In this document: in pieces, positions 27,005-35,996 of the stretch
How positions within the stretch are numbered: the first letter of the stretch is position 1
How the letters are laid out: each line of letters opens with the position of its first letter
From: an uncultured Thiothrix sp.
GTDB lineage: Bacteria; Pseudomonadota; Gammaproteobacteria; Poriferisulfidales; GCA-002705445
Direction: 5' to 3'
Assembly (NCBI GenBank): GCA_902624655.1
Contig: CACNYJ010000001.1
Location: forward strand, 186,001 to 250,000
DNA: 64,000 bases
Notes under the pieces: generated by a model
Database searches by the model: none
The model's input: the letters and a program-made list of their open reading frames with translations, nothing else
What the model was told of the DNA's origin: nothing
Made by a program: the position numbers and the translations under genes

Positions 27005-27823
27005 TTAATCTAAATCCCTCAATATATTGTTTATACCAACTTTTGAAAGAGTTTTTTCATCAACTTTTTTTACAATAATTGCTGCATACATACTGTACTT
27101 TCCGTCTTTAGATGGCAAGTTTCCAGACACTACGACGGAGCCAGCTGGCACAACGCCATAAGAAATTTCTCCTGTCATACGATCAAATATCCTTGTGCTT
27201 TTACCAATATAAACACCCATGGATATAACAGACCCTTTTTCAACAATAACGCCTTCAACAATTTCTGAACGAGCCCCAATAAAACAATTATCTTCAATTA
27301 TTGTTGGGGTTGCTTGTAAAGGCTCTAAGACACCACCTATCCCAACACCTCCAGACAAATGCACATGTTTTCCTATTTGAGCACATGAACCAACAGTAGC
27401 CCAAGTGTCTACCATAGTATACTCATCAACATATGCACCAATATTAACATATGACGGCATTAAAATTACTCCTGGAGCTTGGTACGAACCAAATCTTGCA
27501 GTTGCCCTAGGCACAATCCTGACCTTATTAGCACGAGCTTGCTCTTCTGAAAGATTGTTATACTTTAACGGAACTTTATCAAAAAAATCTGAAATTCCAC
27601 CCTCAATTTTTGTATTATCTGTTAACGAAAAATACAATAAGATAGCTTTTTTAATCCAATCATTCACAACCCAGCCATTCTGTCCTTTTTCAGCAACTCT
27701 AATTTTGCCTTTATCAAGATTATCAATAGTTTCTTTGACCGCATTAATCAATTTCTCATTCCCTGATATATCCATGGAATTATTTAAATTTTCATAACCA
27801 TCTTCGATAATTTTTTTTGTCAT
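27005..27823 (-). CDS. dapD: Tetrahydrodipicolinate N-succinyltransferase
   Basis: DapD succinylates tetrahydrodipicolinate, the first step of the succinylase branch to diaminopimelate. The 272-residue protein (E. coli 274) has an N-terminal helical domain (~1-100), [23 protein letters not shown], and a left-handed beta-helix with hexapeptide repeats ([26 protein letters not shown], here quoted only as a pattern at ~125-150). GAGG lies just before the ATG. It sits between glnD and dapE, matching the E. coli neighbourhood dapD-glnD-map. Confidence 0.96.
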   Translation of the reverse strand: MTKKIIEDGYENLNNSMDISGNEKLINAVKETIDNLDKGKIRVAEKGQNGWVVNDWIKKAILLYFSLTDNTKIEGGISDFFDKVPLKYNNLSEEQARANKVRIVPRATARFGSYQAPGVILMPSYVNIGAYVDEYTMVDTWATVGSCAQIGKHVHLSGGVGIGGVLEPLQATPTIIEDNCFIGARSEIVEGVIVEKGSVISMGVYIGKSTRIFDRMTGEISYGVVPAGSVVVSGNLPSKDGKYSMYAAIIVKKVDEKTLSKVGINNILRDLD

Positions 27824-27841
27824 AAGACCTCTTTGGTTTTA

Positions 27842-30430
27842 TTAATATAGTTCAGATATTTTCAATTTTATTTTACTTTTTAATTCATCAATATTTTTTG
27901 AAGAAAAGTCTTTATTCTTTTCAAATGGGAAAACCACGAATATATCATTAGCCTCCTCACCCAGAGTTGATATTTTCGCATCTTTTACCATTAATTCGCA
28001 ACTGTCAAATGATTCGCATATTTTTGATAAAAGTCCTGGATGATCTAATGTGCTAATCTCTATAAGAAGATCAGTCATTTTTTTTGATATACTTATATTA
28101 ATAAATTTTTTAAAACTTGAGATATTTTCAGTTGGCCTTTTGGTAATTTTTTTAATTTTATATTCTTCTTTATTAACAATATCCTCAATCTTTTCTTCCA
28201 AAAATTTTAAGGTATGTTTGTCCTTAATGAAACTTCCACTTTTATCAAGAAGCAAATAAGTATCAATGGCTTGGTTATCTTGAAGTGTAATTACTCTAGC
28301 ATCAACAATATTTATATTTAAATTATCAATAATATTTGCAATAAAAGTAAAAATATTCTTTCTTTTATTTTGATAAATAGACAGTTCTGTACAACCTTTA
28401 AATTCACTTTCTCTAATAGCAACAGCATTATTTGGCGAATGTTTGTTAATTAGCTCAATGTGCCATGCAACCTCATCGTCATTATGTCTCCTGAGATAAT
28501 CTGTGTTTAAAAAAGACCATATGTTATCAAAATCCTTTTTTTTCATTTTTTCCGATAGAAATTTTTGAACGGAACTCTTTAAATTTCTCATATATCTATC
28601 AGGTTTTTTAACCTCAAAAATATTTCTTCTAAAATATGCCTTACAAGCTAAATAAAGTTCTTTTAACAAAGAATCTTTCCAATCAGTGTATAATTCAGGG
28701 TTCGTTCCCCGAATATCTGCGATTGTTAACAGGTATAGATAATCAAGCCTTTCTTGTGTTTTTACAATACTTGCAAATTCTTTTATAACATCTAAATCAC
28801 TAATATCTTTTTTCTGAATTGTTAATGACATTATTAAATGATTCTCAACAAGCCAGCTAACCATTTGGGCTTGATATTTACTCATACCATGTTTCTCACA
28901 AAACTTTAAAGATTCTGCCGACCCAACTTTTGAATGATCCTTATTTTTTCCTTTTCCTATATCATGAAATAATGCGCCTAAATACAATATTTCTGGAGAT
29001 GGGACTTTTTTAAAAATTTCAAAAACAAAAGGGCGCTTATCCATGCAATGGTTTGAGCTCATGTATCTTACATTTGATAAAACGGATAAAGTATGTTCAT
29101 CGACAGTGTAAATATGAAATAAATCAAATTGCATCATGCCAACAACTTTTGAAAACGGCTTAAGATATGCAGCAAGAACACCATAATCATTCATCTTTCT
29201 CAAACATCTTGTTACTCCATTTTTTTGGTAAAATATGCTGATAAATATATCTCTATTTTTCTTATTATTTCTAAAATTATTATCGATTAGGTATAGGCTT
29301 TCTCGAATATGTCTAATTGTATCGGCTGAAATTTCATAGTGATTGCCTCTTTTATCTTTTAAGAGAAAAATTTCAAAAATTTTTGTAGGGTTATTTATAA
29401 AGACCTCTTTATTTTTTACATAAATGTTTTTATTTTTAATAATAAATTCTTCTTTAATTTTTAAAAAACTACTTTTCATATAATTCTTATTATCTATATC
29501 CTCAATATGCTTTATTAAAATTTCATTTAGTTGTCTTACCAAAGTAATGTGCTTATAGAATTCTTGCATGAATCTCTCTACACCTTTATTTGTTTCACAT
29601 GAGTATCCAAAAAATTCTGCAAGTTTCTTTTGATTTGAAAAAAAGAGTCTTTCTTCTGGCTTATCATTAATAAAATGAAGAAAGAAACGAGCTTTAGACA
29701 AAAATCTATATGACCTTAATAATGATAAACGCTCTTTCTTTGAAATAATTTTCAAGTTGTATAAGTCATTTATAGAATTTGTTTTGAAATATTTCTTTGT
29801 AATCCACATGAGTGTTTGAAAATCTCTGAAGCCGCCTGGCCCCTCCTTTATATCTGGCTCAAGAAGATAGCCAGTATTTGAATATTTCCAATATCTTTCC
29901 TCTTGTTCAATTTTTTTTGCTTTAAGAAAATTTTCTTTAGACCAATTTGTATCTTTATATATTATCTGTGATAACTCTTCGTACATTTTTTTACTACCAC
30001 AAATACATCTGCTCTCAAGTAAGCCAGTGTATATTGTGATATCTGAACTCATCGCTATTGAGCATTCTTGTATTGTTCTTACAGCATGACCTACAAGAAT
30101 TTTAAAGTGCCAAATATCGGCAATAAATCTTTCTATATTTTTTAGAGCATCAGCATCTTCATAACTTTTTACTAAAATTAGTATATCAATATCGGAAAAC
30201 GGGAATAGTTCTGCTCTTCCGTAGCCTCCGACAGCTACAAGACAAATATTTTTTCCACTAAGATTATTATTTTTCCATGCTTTTTTAATAAGTTTATCGA
30301 TTATATTTGATTTATTTTTTACAAGTGATTTTATGTTCTTATTTTTTTCAAATTCATTGTAAATAAAATCGTTAATAATATTTTTTTTATTATGTTGGAA
30401 GGAAAAATTTCTTAATAAGTTGTCATTCAT
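27842..30430 (-). CDS. glnD: Bifunctional uridylyltransferase/uridylyl-removing enzyme GlnD
   Basis: GlnD senses glutamine and adds or removes UMP on the PII protein. The 862-residue protein (E. coli 890) has a nucleotidyltransferase domain with GGYGRAELFPFSDIDIL (~68-86), a middle helical region, an HD hydrolase domain (HTLSVLSN, LFHDIGKGKNKDHS), and two C-terminal ACT domains for glutamine (one near FIANIIDNLNINIVDARV, one near EISTLDHPGLLSKI). All catalytic motifs look intact. It lies two bases after map and 18 bases before dapD. Keeping GlnD suggests that PII-based nitrogen sensing survives in this small genome; glnB and glnE are not here. Confidence 0.95.
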   Translation of the reverse strand: MNDNLLRNFSFQHNKKNIINDFIYNEFEKNKNIKSLVKNKSNIIDKLIKKAWKNNNLSGKNICLVAVGGYGRAELFPFSDIDILILVKSYEDADALKNIERFIADIWHFKILVGHAVRTIQECSIAMSSDITIYTGLLESRCICGSKKMYEELSQIIYKDTNWSKENFLKAKKIEQEERYWKYSNTGYLLEPDIKEGPGGFRDFQTLMWITKKYFKTNSINDLYNLKIISKKERLSLLRSYRFLSKARFFLHFINDKPEERLFFSNQKKLAEFFGYSCETNKGVERFMQEFYKHITLVRQLNEILIKHIEDIDNKNYMKSSFLKIKEEFIIKNKNIYVKNKEVFINNPTKIFEIFLLKDKRGNHYEISADTIRHIRESLYLIDNNFRNNKKNRDIFISIFYQKNGVTRCLRKMNDYGVLAAYLKPFSKVVGMMQFDLFHIYTVDEHTLSVLSNVRYMSSNHCMDKRPFVFEIFKKVPSPEILYLGALFHDIGKGKNKDHSKVGSAESLKFCEKHGMSKYQAQMVSWLVENHLIMSLTIQKKDISDLDVIKEFASIVKTQERLDYLYLLTIADIRGTNPELYTDWKDSLLKELYLACKAYFRRNIFEVKKPDRYMRNLKSSVQKFLSEKMKKKDFDNIWSFLNTDYLRRHNDDEVAWHIELINKHSPNNAVAIRESEFKGCTELSIYQNKRKNIFTFIANIIDNLNINIVDARVITLQDNQAIDTYLLLDKSGSFIKDKHTLKFLEEKIEDIVNKEEYKIKKITKRPTENISSFKKFINISISKKMTDLLIEISTLDHPGLLSKICESFDSCELMVKDAKISTLGEEANDIFVVFPFEKNKDFSSKNIDELKSKIKLKISELY

Positions 30431-30432
30431 AT

Positions 30433-31191
30433 TTATATATATTCGCCAGGCCTAATTGTTAGAACCTCATAGCCTTCCTTTGTTACAAGAATAGTATGCT
30501 CCCATTGCGCAGACAAGCTATGATCTTTAGTTACTACTGTCCAGTTATCGGGTAATAGTTTAACTTCTCTTTTGCCAAAGTTAATCATTGGTTCAATTGT
30601 GAAAGTCATACCTTCTTTTAATTCAATGCCTTCACCTTTATTTCCATAATGAAGAATCTGAGGCTCCTCGTGAAAATCTTTTCCTATTCCGTGTCCACAG
30701 TATTCTCTTACAACAGAAAAATGATTCTTCTCCGCAAATTCTTGAATATTATTTCCGATGTCACCAACAGTAGCCCCAGGTTTAACCGTATTTATTCCTA
30801 TTTTTAAAGCTTCATAAGTTAAATCAACCAGTCTTTTTGCTTGAATTGAGGGCTTACCCACAAAAAACATCCTGCTTGTGTCCCCATGATATCCATCCTT
30901 AATAACAGTGACATCAATATTTACAATGTCTTTTTTTTTCAATATTCTTTCGTTTGGAATACCATGACAAACCTGATGATTTATAGAGGTACAGATAGAT
31001 TTCGGGAAACCTCTGTAATTTAAAGGAGCTGGGACGCAATCGAGCTCATTGACAATATACTCATGGCAAATATCATTTAGTTGTTGCGTTGTCACTCCTG
31101 GCTTCACATGTTCCTCGATCATAACAAGTACTTTCGAGGCTAAAGTCCCAGCAAGTCTCATTTTTTCGATTTCTTTTGAATTTTTTATCAT
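30433..31191 (-). CDS. map: Methionine aminopeptidase type I
   Basis: Map removes the initiator methionine from new proteins. The 252-residue protein (E. coli 264) has the pita-bread fold metal ligands in order: Asp in NIDVTVIKDGYHGDTS (two Asp), His in CGHGIGKDFHEEP, Glu in TIEPMIN and Glu in WEHTILVT. The active-site His in SINHQVCHGIP is present. It is divergent from rpsB, as in E. coli, with their promoters in the 178-base region between them. Confidence 0.96.
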   Translation of the reverse strand: MIKNSKEIEKMRLAGTLASKVLVMIEEHVKPGVTTQQLNDICHEYIVNELDCVPAPLNYRGFPKSICTSINHQVCHGIPNERILKKKDIVNIDVTVIKDGYHGDTSRMFFVGKPSIQAKRLVDLTYEALKIGINTVKPGATVGDIGNNIQEFAEKNHFSVVREYCGHGIGKDFHEEPQILHYGNKGEGIELKEGMTFTIEPMINFGKREVKLLPDNWTVVTKDHSLSAQWEHTILVTKEGYEVLTIRPGEYI

Positions 31192-31234
31192 ACGGTTCTG
31201 ATTTACTAGTAAAATTTGCTATCATTATAACGAT

Positions 31235-31262
31235 TGTTCTTAGACGAAGTCTATGTTATAAA
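31235..31262 (+). promoter_or_regulatory. Candidate rpsB promoter with inverted repeat in the spacer
   Basis: TTGTTC at 31235-31240 and TATAAA at 31257-31262 are 16 bases apart, and TGT at 31254-31256 gives an extended -10 (TGn). A perfect five-base inverted repeat, TAGAC-GAA-GTCTA (31241-31253), lies inside the spacer. An alternative pair, TTTACT at 31202 and TATAAC at 31226, is weaker. The rest of the map-rpsB gap holds the S2 leader. Confidence 0.5.
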
Positions 31263-31302
31263 GCTATCGCTATAAGATATTAAAACTAGCCTAAATTCTT
31301 CC

Positions 31303-31338
31303 AAGTTGTTTTGGGGTGCTTTTTAAGCTTTACAACTT
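31303..31338 (+). promoter_or_regulatory. rpsB leader hairpin (probable S2 autoregulatory element)
   Basis: In the rpsB mRNA leader, AAGTTGT (31303-31309) pairs with ACAACTT (31332-31338), and inside it GCTT (31318-31321) pairs with AAGC (31325-31328) around a TTT loop. A purine-rich bulge, TTTTGGGG-type, lies on the 5' side only. This bulged two-part hairpin, placed 31 bases before the ATG, fits the conserved gammaproteobacterial rpsB leader through which S2 represses rpsB-tsf. The pairing is seen; the S2 control is inferred from related species. Confidence 0.65.
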
Positions 31339-31369
31339 TTTTAGGTGATAATTAACCCTAGGTGAAAAT

Positions 31370-32341
31370 ATGACAGACATTAGCATTGCAGCTTTGCTCG
31401 AAGCAGGGGTCCATTTTGGGCATCAAACCAGTTATTGGAACCCAAAAATGGCGCCATATATATATGGCAATAGAAACCATATTCACATTATTGACATCCA
31501 AAAGACGGTGCCTCTAATGAAGGACGCATGTTCTTTTGCTGAAAAAATAGCGGCTGACGGCGGAAAAATTTTATTTGTTGGTACAAAAAGAGCAGCTAGA
31601 GATAGCGTTGCTTCATCTGCCAACGATTGTAACATGCCTTATGTTAATCATAGATGGCTTGGAGGAATGTTAACTAACTTCAATACAGTTAGACAATCGA
31701 TAAAAAGATTAAAAGCATTAGAAGAGGAGTCTGCCAAGGAAAATCAAGAGCTTACTAAAAAGGAGCAATTACTCCAGTCCCGAGAAATCGAAAAATTAAA
31801 TAATAGTTTAGGCGGCATAAAAGAAATGAGGACAATTCCAGATGCGCTATTTATTATTGATGTAGGTTATGAGGATATTGCTGTGAAAGAGGCAATAAAA
31901 TTAAATATTCCAATTATTGCCGTTGTAGATACTAATAATTCATTTGAAAATATTGATTACTTTTTCCCAGGCAATGATGATTCTATGAGAGCAATAGATC
32001 TATATTGTAAGCAAATATCAAATGCAATATCAAAAGGCCAAGAATTTTTGAAAACTCAGCAACCAGTTATAACTGAGGATGAATTAAAAGAATCGTCCGC
32101 AAAAAACGCTTCAGATGAAAAAGTTATTGTAAAAAAGAAAAAGGCCACAAAAAAATATAAGGATTTAGATGACAAAGCAAAATTAAGTTCTGAATCTGCA
32201 GCATCTGATTCAACAGCAGAAATAGCCACAACTAAAAAAGCCACAACCAAAAAAGCCACAACAAAAAAAGTAGCAACCAAAAAAGCAACAACCAAAAAAG
32301 CCACAACTAAAAAAACAACGACTAAAGATGACGAGAAATAG
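31370..32341 (+). CDS. rpsB: Ribosomal protein uS2 with Lys/Thr/Ala-repeat C-terminal tail
   Basis: uS2 is a 30S protein needed for S1 binding. The first ~228 residues match the family: [38 protein letters not shown] and [13 protein letters not shown]. coli S2 has 241 residues; this one has 323. The extra ~90 residues are a low-complexity tail, first acidic/Ser-rich and then seven near-repeats of ATTKK (residues ~286-320) closing with DDEK. The tail is strongly basic and probably disordered. AGGTG precedes the ATG by five bases. It is followed by tsf, in the standard order, and is likely autoregulated through the leader hairpin. Confidence 0.95.
   Translation: MTDISIAALLEAGVHFGHQTSYWNPKMAPYIYGNRNHIHIIDIQKTVPLMKDACSFAEKIAADGGKILFVGTKRAARDSVASSANDCNMPYVNHRWLGGMLTNFNTVRQSIKRLKALEEESAKENQELTKKEQLLQSREIEKLNNSLGGIKEMRTIPDALFIIDVGYEDIAVKEAIKLNIPIIAVVDTNNSFENIDYFFPGNDDSMRAIDLYCKQISNAISKGQEFLKTQQPVITEDELKESSAKNASDEKVIVKKKKATKKYKDLDDKAKLSSESAASDSTAEIATTKKATTKKATTKKVATKKATTKKATTKKTTTKDDEK
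32225..32329 (+). repeat. Seven-copy 15-base tandem repeat inside rpsB
   Basis: Seven units of 15 bases, consensus GCCACAACYAAAAAA, run in frame through the end of rpsB. Units 1, 2 and 6 match the consensus, and 3, 4, 5 and 7 differ at a few positions (GTAGCA in 4, GCAACA in 5, a divergent unit 7 that ends in GAT). Each encodes an ATTKK-type pentapeptide. In-frame repeats like this can gain or lose copies by slippage without breaking the gene. Confidence 0.9.
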
Positions 32342-32342
32342 C

Positions 32343-33221
32343 ATGAGCAATATAACAGCACAAATGGTAAAACAACTTAGAGACAGAACTGGAGCAGGAA
32401 TGATGGAGTGTAAAAAGGCTCTTACAGAAGCACAAGGGGATATGGATAAGGCCGTAGATGCAATGAGAAAAGCGGGTCAGGCAAAAGCTGACAAAAAATC
32501 TTCCAGGGTAGCAGCAGAGGGTATAATAAAGTTAGTAACAAATGATAATAAAAATTTTAATTTGGTAGAGGTAAATTGCGAGACTGACTTTGTTGCAAAA
32601 GACAATAATTTTTTAGATTTCGCCGAGGAAATATCTAAATCATCATTAGACTCTTATAATGGAAATATGAAAGATTTTCATCAAGCAGAACAAGCTAATG
32701 GAAAAACAATAGAAGATATTCGCTTAGAGGTAATAAGTAAGCTAGGTGAAAACGTGCAAATCAGAAGAATAAAACAAGTGACTGTTGAAACAGGATTTAT
32801 TGGTTATTACATGCATGGAAATAAAATTTGCGTAATCGCAATTTTAGAGAAAAAGAATGATTCTCTTGTAAAAGATTTATGCATGCATATTGCAGCAATG
32901 AAACCAGTAGCTATCGATGCAGAGGGAATTTCAAAAGATAACCTTGAAAAAGAAAAAGAGATTTTTAAAGCACAAGCAAATGAAAGCGGTAAGCCAGCAG
33001 ATATAATTGAAAAAATGGTTGATGGTAAAATAAAGAAATATATTTCCGAAGTTACATTACTTAATCAAAATTTTGTAAAAGATAATGATATTACGATAGA
33101 GAATCTTCTGAAAAAAAATAAAAATAAAATTCTTTCTTTTTATAGAATGGAAGTTGGTGAAGGAGTCGAAAAGAAGGACGAAAATTTCGCAGACGAAGTA
33201 ATGGCTCAAATAAAAAAATAG
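32343..33221 (+). CDS. tsf: Elongation factor Ts
   Basis: EF-Ts exchanges GDP for GTP on EF-Tu. The frame opens earlier (32328), inside rpsB, but ATG 32343 gives the standard start, with [20 protein letters not shown] and then ECKKAL, and a 292-residue product (E. coli 283). The core motif [12 protein letters not shown] is clear. It lies one base after the rpsB stop and is followed five bases later by pyrH. Confidence 0.96.
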   Translation: MSNITAQMVKQLRDRTGAGMMECKKALTEAQGDMDKAVDAMRKAGQAKADKKSSRVAAEGIIKLVTNDNKNFNLVEVNCETDFVAKDNNFLDFAEEISKSSLDSYNGNMKDFHQAEQANGKTIEDIRLEVISKLGENVQIRRIKQVTVETGFIGYYMHGNKICVIAILEKKNDSLVKDLCMHIAAMKPVAIDAEGISKDNLEKEKEIFKAQANESGKPADIIEKMVDGKIKKYISEVTLLNQNFVKDNDITIENLLKKNKNKILSFYRMEVGEGVEKKDENFADEVMAQIKK

Positions 33222-33226
33222 TCTAT

Positions 33227-33925
33227 ATGAAAAGATACTTGCTTAAATTAAGTGGAGAAGCGTTAATCGGGAAGTATGATTATGGGATAGACCCAGATGT
33301 AGTAAGTCAAATTTCAAAAGACATAGTTGAAGTAAATAAGACAAAAAATCAACTAGCTGTCGTTGTAGGCGGAGGAAATATTTTTCGTGGCGCTGGTTTA
33401 GCTGAGGCGGGTCTCGATAGAGTAACTGGTGATAATATTGGGATGTTAGCCACAGTAATAAATTCGCTCGCGTTACAAGATGCAATAGAGAAGTTGGGCA
33501 TCCAATGCAGAGTAATGTCAGCAGTAAGGATAAATCAAATTTCTGAAGACTATATAAGAAGAAGAGCTATACGCCATTTAGAAAAAGATAGAGTTGTAGT
33601 ATTCGCGGCTGGTACTGGTAACCCCTTTTTCACTACAGATACCGCAGCAAGCTTGAGAGCTATTGAAATTAATGCTGATATGGTCTTAAAAGCAACAAAA
33701 GTAAATGGAGTATATGATAAAGATCCTGTTAAATATAAAGATGCAAAACTTTATAAAAAACTATCGTATAATCAAGTTATAAACGAAGAACTTAAAGTTA
33801 TGGATACAACCGCAATAGTTTTATGCAAAGAAAATAATATACCCTTAAGAGTATTTAACATGCTTGAAAAAAATTCTTTAGTAAGCATTATTAAGGGGGA
33901 AAAAATAGGAACCATCATCGAATAA
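33227..33925 (+). CDS. pyrH: UMP kinase
   Basis: PyrH phosphorylates UMP to UDP, feeding RNA and sugar-nucleotide synthesis. The 232-residue protein is of the bacterial amino-acid-kinase fold, with [37 protein letters not shown] and [13 protein letters not shown] motifs. The length is near E. coli (241). It is followed two bases later by frr in the standard cluster. Confidence 0.97.
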   Translation: MKRYLLKLSGEALIGKYDYGIDPDVVSQISKDIVEVNKTKNQLAVVVGGGNIFRGAGLAEAGLDRVTGDNIGMLATVINSLALQDAIEKLGIQCRVMSAVRINQISEDYIRRRAIRHLEKDRVVVFAAGTGNPFFTTDTAASLRAIEINADMVLKATKVNGVYDKDPVKYKDAKLYKKLSYNQVINEELKVMDTTAIVLCKENNIPLRVFNMLEKNSLVSIIKGEKIGTIIE

Positions 33926-33927
33926 AA

Positions 33928-34485
33928 ATGATTGAAGATATAAAAAAAGAGTCAAACTTAAAAATGACAAAATCCATTGAGTCTTTAAAAACAAACCTAT
34001 CAAAAATTAGGACTGGAAGGGCTCATCCCTCAATATTAGAAACAATTAAAGTTGATTACTATGGAAATGAAACCCCATTGTCTCAAGTTTCAACAATTAA
34101 AGTGGAGGACGCAAGAACACTTCTTCTTGTCGTATGGGAAAAGGATATTGTTGCAAATGTTGAGAAGGCTATAATAAATTCAGAGTTAGGTTTAAATCCT
34201 GCTGTTGCAGGTACAAATATAAGAATACCAATGCCTCCATTAACAGAAGAAAGACGCATAGACTTCATTAAGCTTGTAAAAGCAGAAGTTGAACAAGCTA
34301 GAGTTGCAATAAGGAATATAAGAAGGGATGCGAATTCAAAACTAAAAGATTTACTAAAGAAAAAAGAGATCTCTGAAGATGAAGAAAAGCAGGCGAGTGA
34401 CTACATACAAAAAATAACAGACTCACATATACATGATGTAGAGGGAATTTTCAAAGATAAAGAAGCTGATTTAATGAAAGTATAA
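33928..34485 (+). CDS. frr: Ribosome recycling factor
   Basis: RRF splits post-termination ribosomes together with EF-G. The 185-residue protein equals E. coli in length. It has the helical domain I start (LKTNLSKIRTGRAHPSIL), VDYYGNETPLSQVSTI of domain II, and the returning helices with MPPLTEERR and VAIRNIRRDANSKLKDL. It sits between pyrH and uppS. Confidence 0.97.
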   Translation: MIEDIKKESNLKMTKSIESLKTNLSKIRTGRAHPSILETIKVDYYGNETPLSQVSTIKVEDARTLLLVVWEKDIVANVEKAIINSELGLNPAVAGTNIRIPMPPLTEERRIDFIKLVKAEVEQARVAIRNIRRDANSKLKDLLKKKEISEDEEKQASDYIQKITDSHIHDVEGIFKDKEADLMKV

Positions 34486-34491
34486 AGAGAA

Positions 34492-35166
34492 ATGAAAAAT
34501 ATAAAAAATAATCCCAATCATATAGCAATTATAATGGATGGAAATGGAACATGGTCGAAAAAAAAGGGACTTACAAAAAAAGAAGGACACCAGAAAGGTG
34601 TTAAATCTGCAAAGAAGATAATTAACTACTCTTTAGATGAGGGTATAAAAAATATAACATTATTTGCTCTAAGTAACGAAAATTTAACAAGATCTAAATT
34701 TGAATTGAATAACCTTTTTGATATTTTTTTTTACTCTTTTACAAAAGAAAAAAAATTTTTATTTGATAACAAGATAAAAATAAAATTTATAGGTAATTTA
34801 AATAAACTCCCAAAAAAAATAAAAGATAATGCATTATTTCTTGAAAATGAAACTAGTAAAAATAAAAGACTTAATCTTTTTATTGCTCTTAATTATGGAG
34901 GTAAGCAAGATATAATTCAGGCTGTGACAAAAGCAAAAAAAGAAAAAGCGAGTTTTGAAAAATTTCTTTTCTCAAAAAATCTTCCAGAGGTTGATTTACT
35001 AATTCGAACAGGCGGTTTTAGAAGGTTAAGTAATTTTTTATTATGGCAGATCTCTTACGCTGAACTATATTTCACAAATGTTTTATGGCCAGACTTTAAA
35101 AAAAACGATTTTCATAGAGCATTGAGCTGGTATAAAAATATAAATAGAAAGTTTGGTAAGTCATAA
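34492..35166 (+). CDS. uppS: Undecaprenyl diphosphate synthase with altered signature residues
   Basis: UppS extends farnesyl diphosphate with isopentenyl units to the C55 carrier for peptidoglycan and LPS. The fold is plain: IAIIMDGNG at the start, GHQKGVKSAKK, LNYGGKQD, and LSNFLLWQISYAELYF near the end. The protein is short (224 residues; E. coli 253), and normally fixed residues differ. NGRW reads NGTW (Thr20), the SSENWxRP box reads SNENLTRS (Leu65 for Trp), and RTGGExR reads RTGGFRR (Phe176 for Glu). Asp16 and Glu191, the Mg ligands, are kept. It is the only candidate in this cluster position, so it is probably active, perhaps with altered kinetics or product length. Confidence 0.88.
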   Translation: MKNIKNNPNHIAIIMDGNGTWSKKKGLTKKEGHQKGVKSAKKIINYSLDEGIKNITLFALSNENLTRSKFELNNLFDIFFYSFTKEKKFLFDNKIKIKFIGNLNKLPKKIKDNALFLENETSKNKRLNLFIALNYGGKQDIIQAVTKAKKEKASFEKFLFSKNLPEVDLLIRTGGFRRLSNFLLWQISYAELYFTNVLWPDFKKNDFHRALSWYKNINRKFGKS

Positions 35167-35169
35167 AAT

Positions 35170-35994
35170 ATGCTAAGTAATTTGACAAAAAGAGTTATAA
35201 CTGCTGTTATTATTTTTCCTTTGGTTATATCAATTATATTGTATCAAAATGATCTGTTTGTAAGATTATTACTTAATATTGTTGTTTTTTTGGCAGCATT
35301 TGAAATATCAAAAATGTGTTTTCATAATCAATCTCGTAAAAAAAGTTTTATATTTATTACCATTATTTTTATTTCAATTTTCTTATCAAATATTCTTATA
35401 AAGAACAATTTATGGATTTTTCTAATTATTCCTTCATCTTTACTATGGGCATATACTATATTTTATATAATTAGATTGAAGGATGTTCTTCCAAAAAAAA
35501 GTTTCAATAATTTTTATATTATTTTATTTGTATTATTTTTAAGCTCTTTATACTGTTCACTTTATACTTTATATTTAATTTCATATAGTTCGGTTATTTA
35601 TTTAATATGTCTAATTTCAATATGTGATATAGCAGCATATTTTTCTGGTAAGTTTTTTGGAAAAAAACCTTTCTTTTCTGCAATAAGCCCTAAAAAAACG
35701 AAAGAAGGCTTCTATGGATCATTAATTACTTGTGGTTTATTTTCAATGCTTTTCTGTGCTTATCAAAATTACGATTTTATTTTCACAATAAAATTATTTT
35801 TTCTTTCTCTATTAGTCAGTATTATCTCTGCTTTTGGTGATTTATCGGTAAGCCTCCTAAAAAGATTGACCAACAATAAGGACAGTGGAAAAATTTTACC
35901 CGGACATGGTGGAATCCTAGATAGGGTTGATAGTTTGTTGTCTTCAGCACCAACTTTCTTAATATTTAGCTATTCTTTATCTGTTATAATCTAA
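35170..35994 (+). CDS. cdsA: Phosphatidate cytidylyltransferase
   Basis: CdsA makes CDP-diacylglycerol, the precursor of all main phospholipids. The 274-residue membrane protein has about eight hydrophobic segments and the family signature near its end: LKRLTNNKDSGKILPGHGG followed by ILDRVDSL (metal-binding Asp residues). The length fits E. coli (285). It lies between uppS and dxr, with two- to three-base gaps on each side. Confidence 0.95.
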   Translation: MLSNLTKRVITAVIIFPLVISIILYQNDLFVRLLLNIVVFLAAFEISKMCFHNQSRKKSFIFITIIFISIFLSNILIKNNLWIFLIIPSSLLWAYTIFYIIRLKDVLPKKSFNNFYIILFVLFLSSLYCSLYTLYLISYSSVIYLICLISICDIAAYFSGKFFGKKPFFSAISPKKTKEGFYGSLITCGLFSMLFCAYQNYDFIFTIKLFFLSLLVSIISAFGDLSVSLLKRLTNNKDSGKILPGHGGILDRVDSLLSSAPTFLIFSYSLSVII

Positions 35995-35996
35995 AA

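Noticed and set aside
27405-27797. 130-codon plus-strand frame.
   Set aside because: Shadow of dapD, whose protein motifs run through the same bases on the other strand.
32225-32329. Short tandem repeats that might be a CRISPR array or satellite.
   Set aside because: Units are 15 bases with no spacers, in frame with rpsB, and no cas genes are near.
32056-32361. Open frame of 101 codons on the minus strand, rich in Val/Ala/Phe repeats, looking like a membrane protein.
   Set aside because: It is the exact shadow of the ATTKK repeat tail of rpsB; the repeats read backwards give VVAFL units. The plus-strand gene has clear homology and a ribosome binding site.
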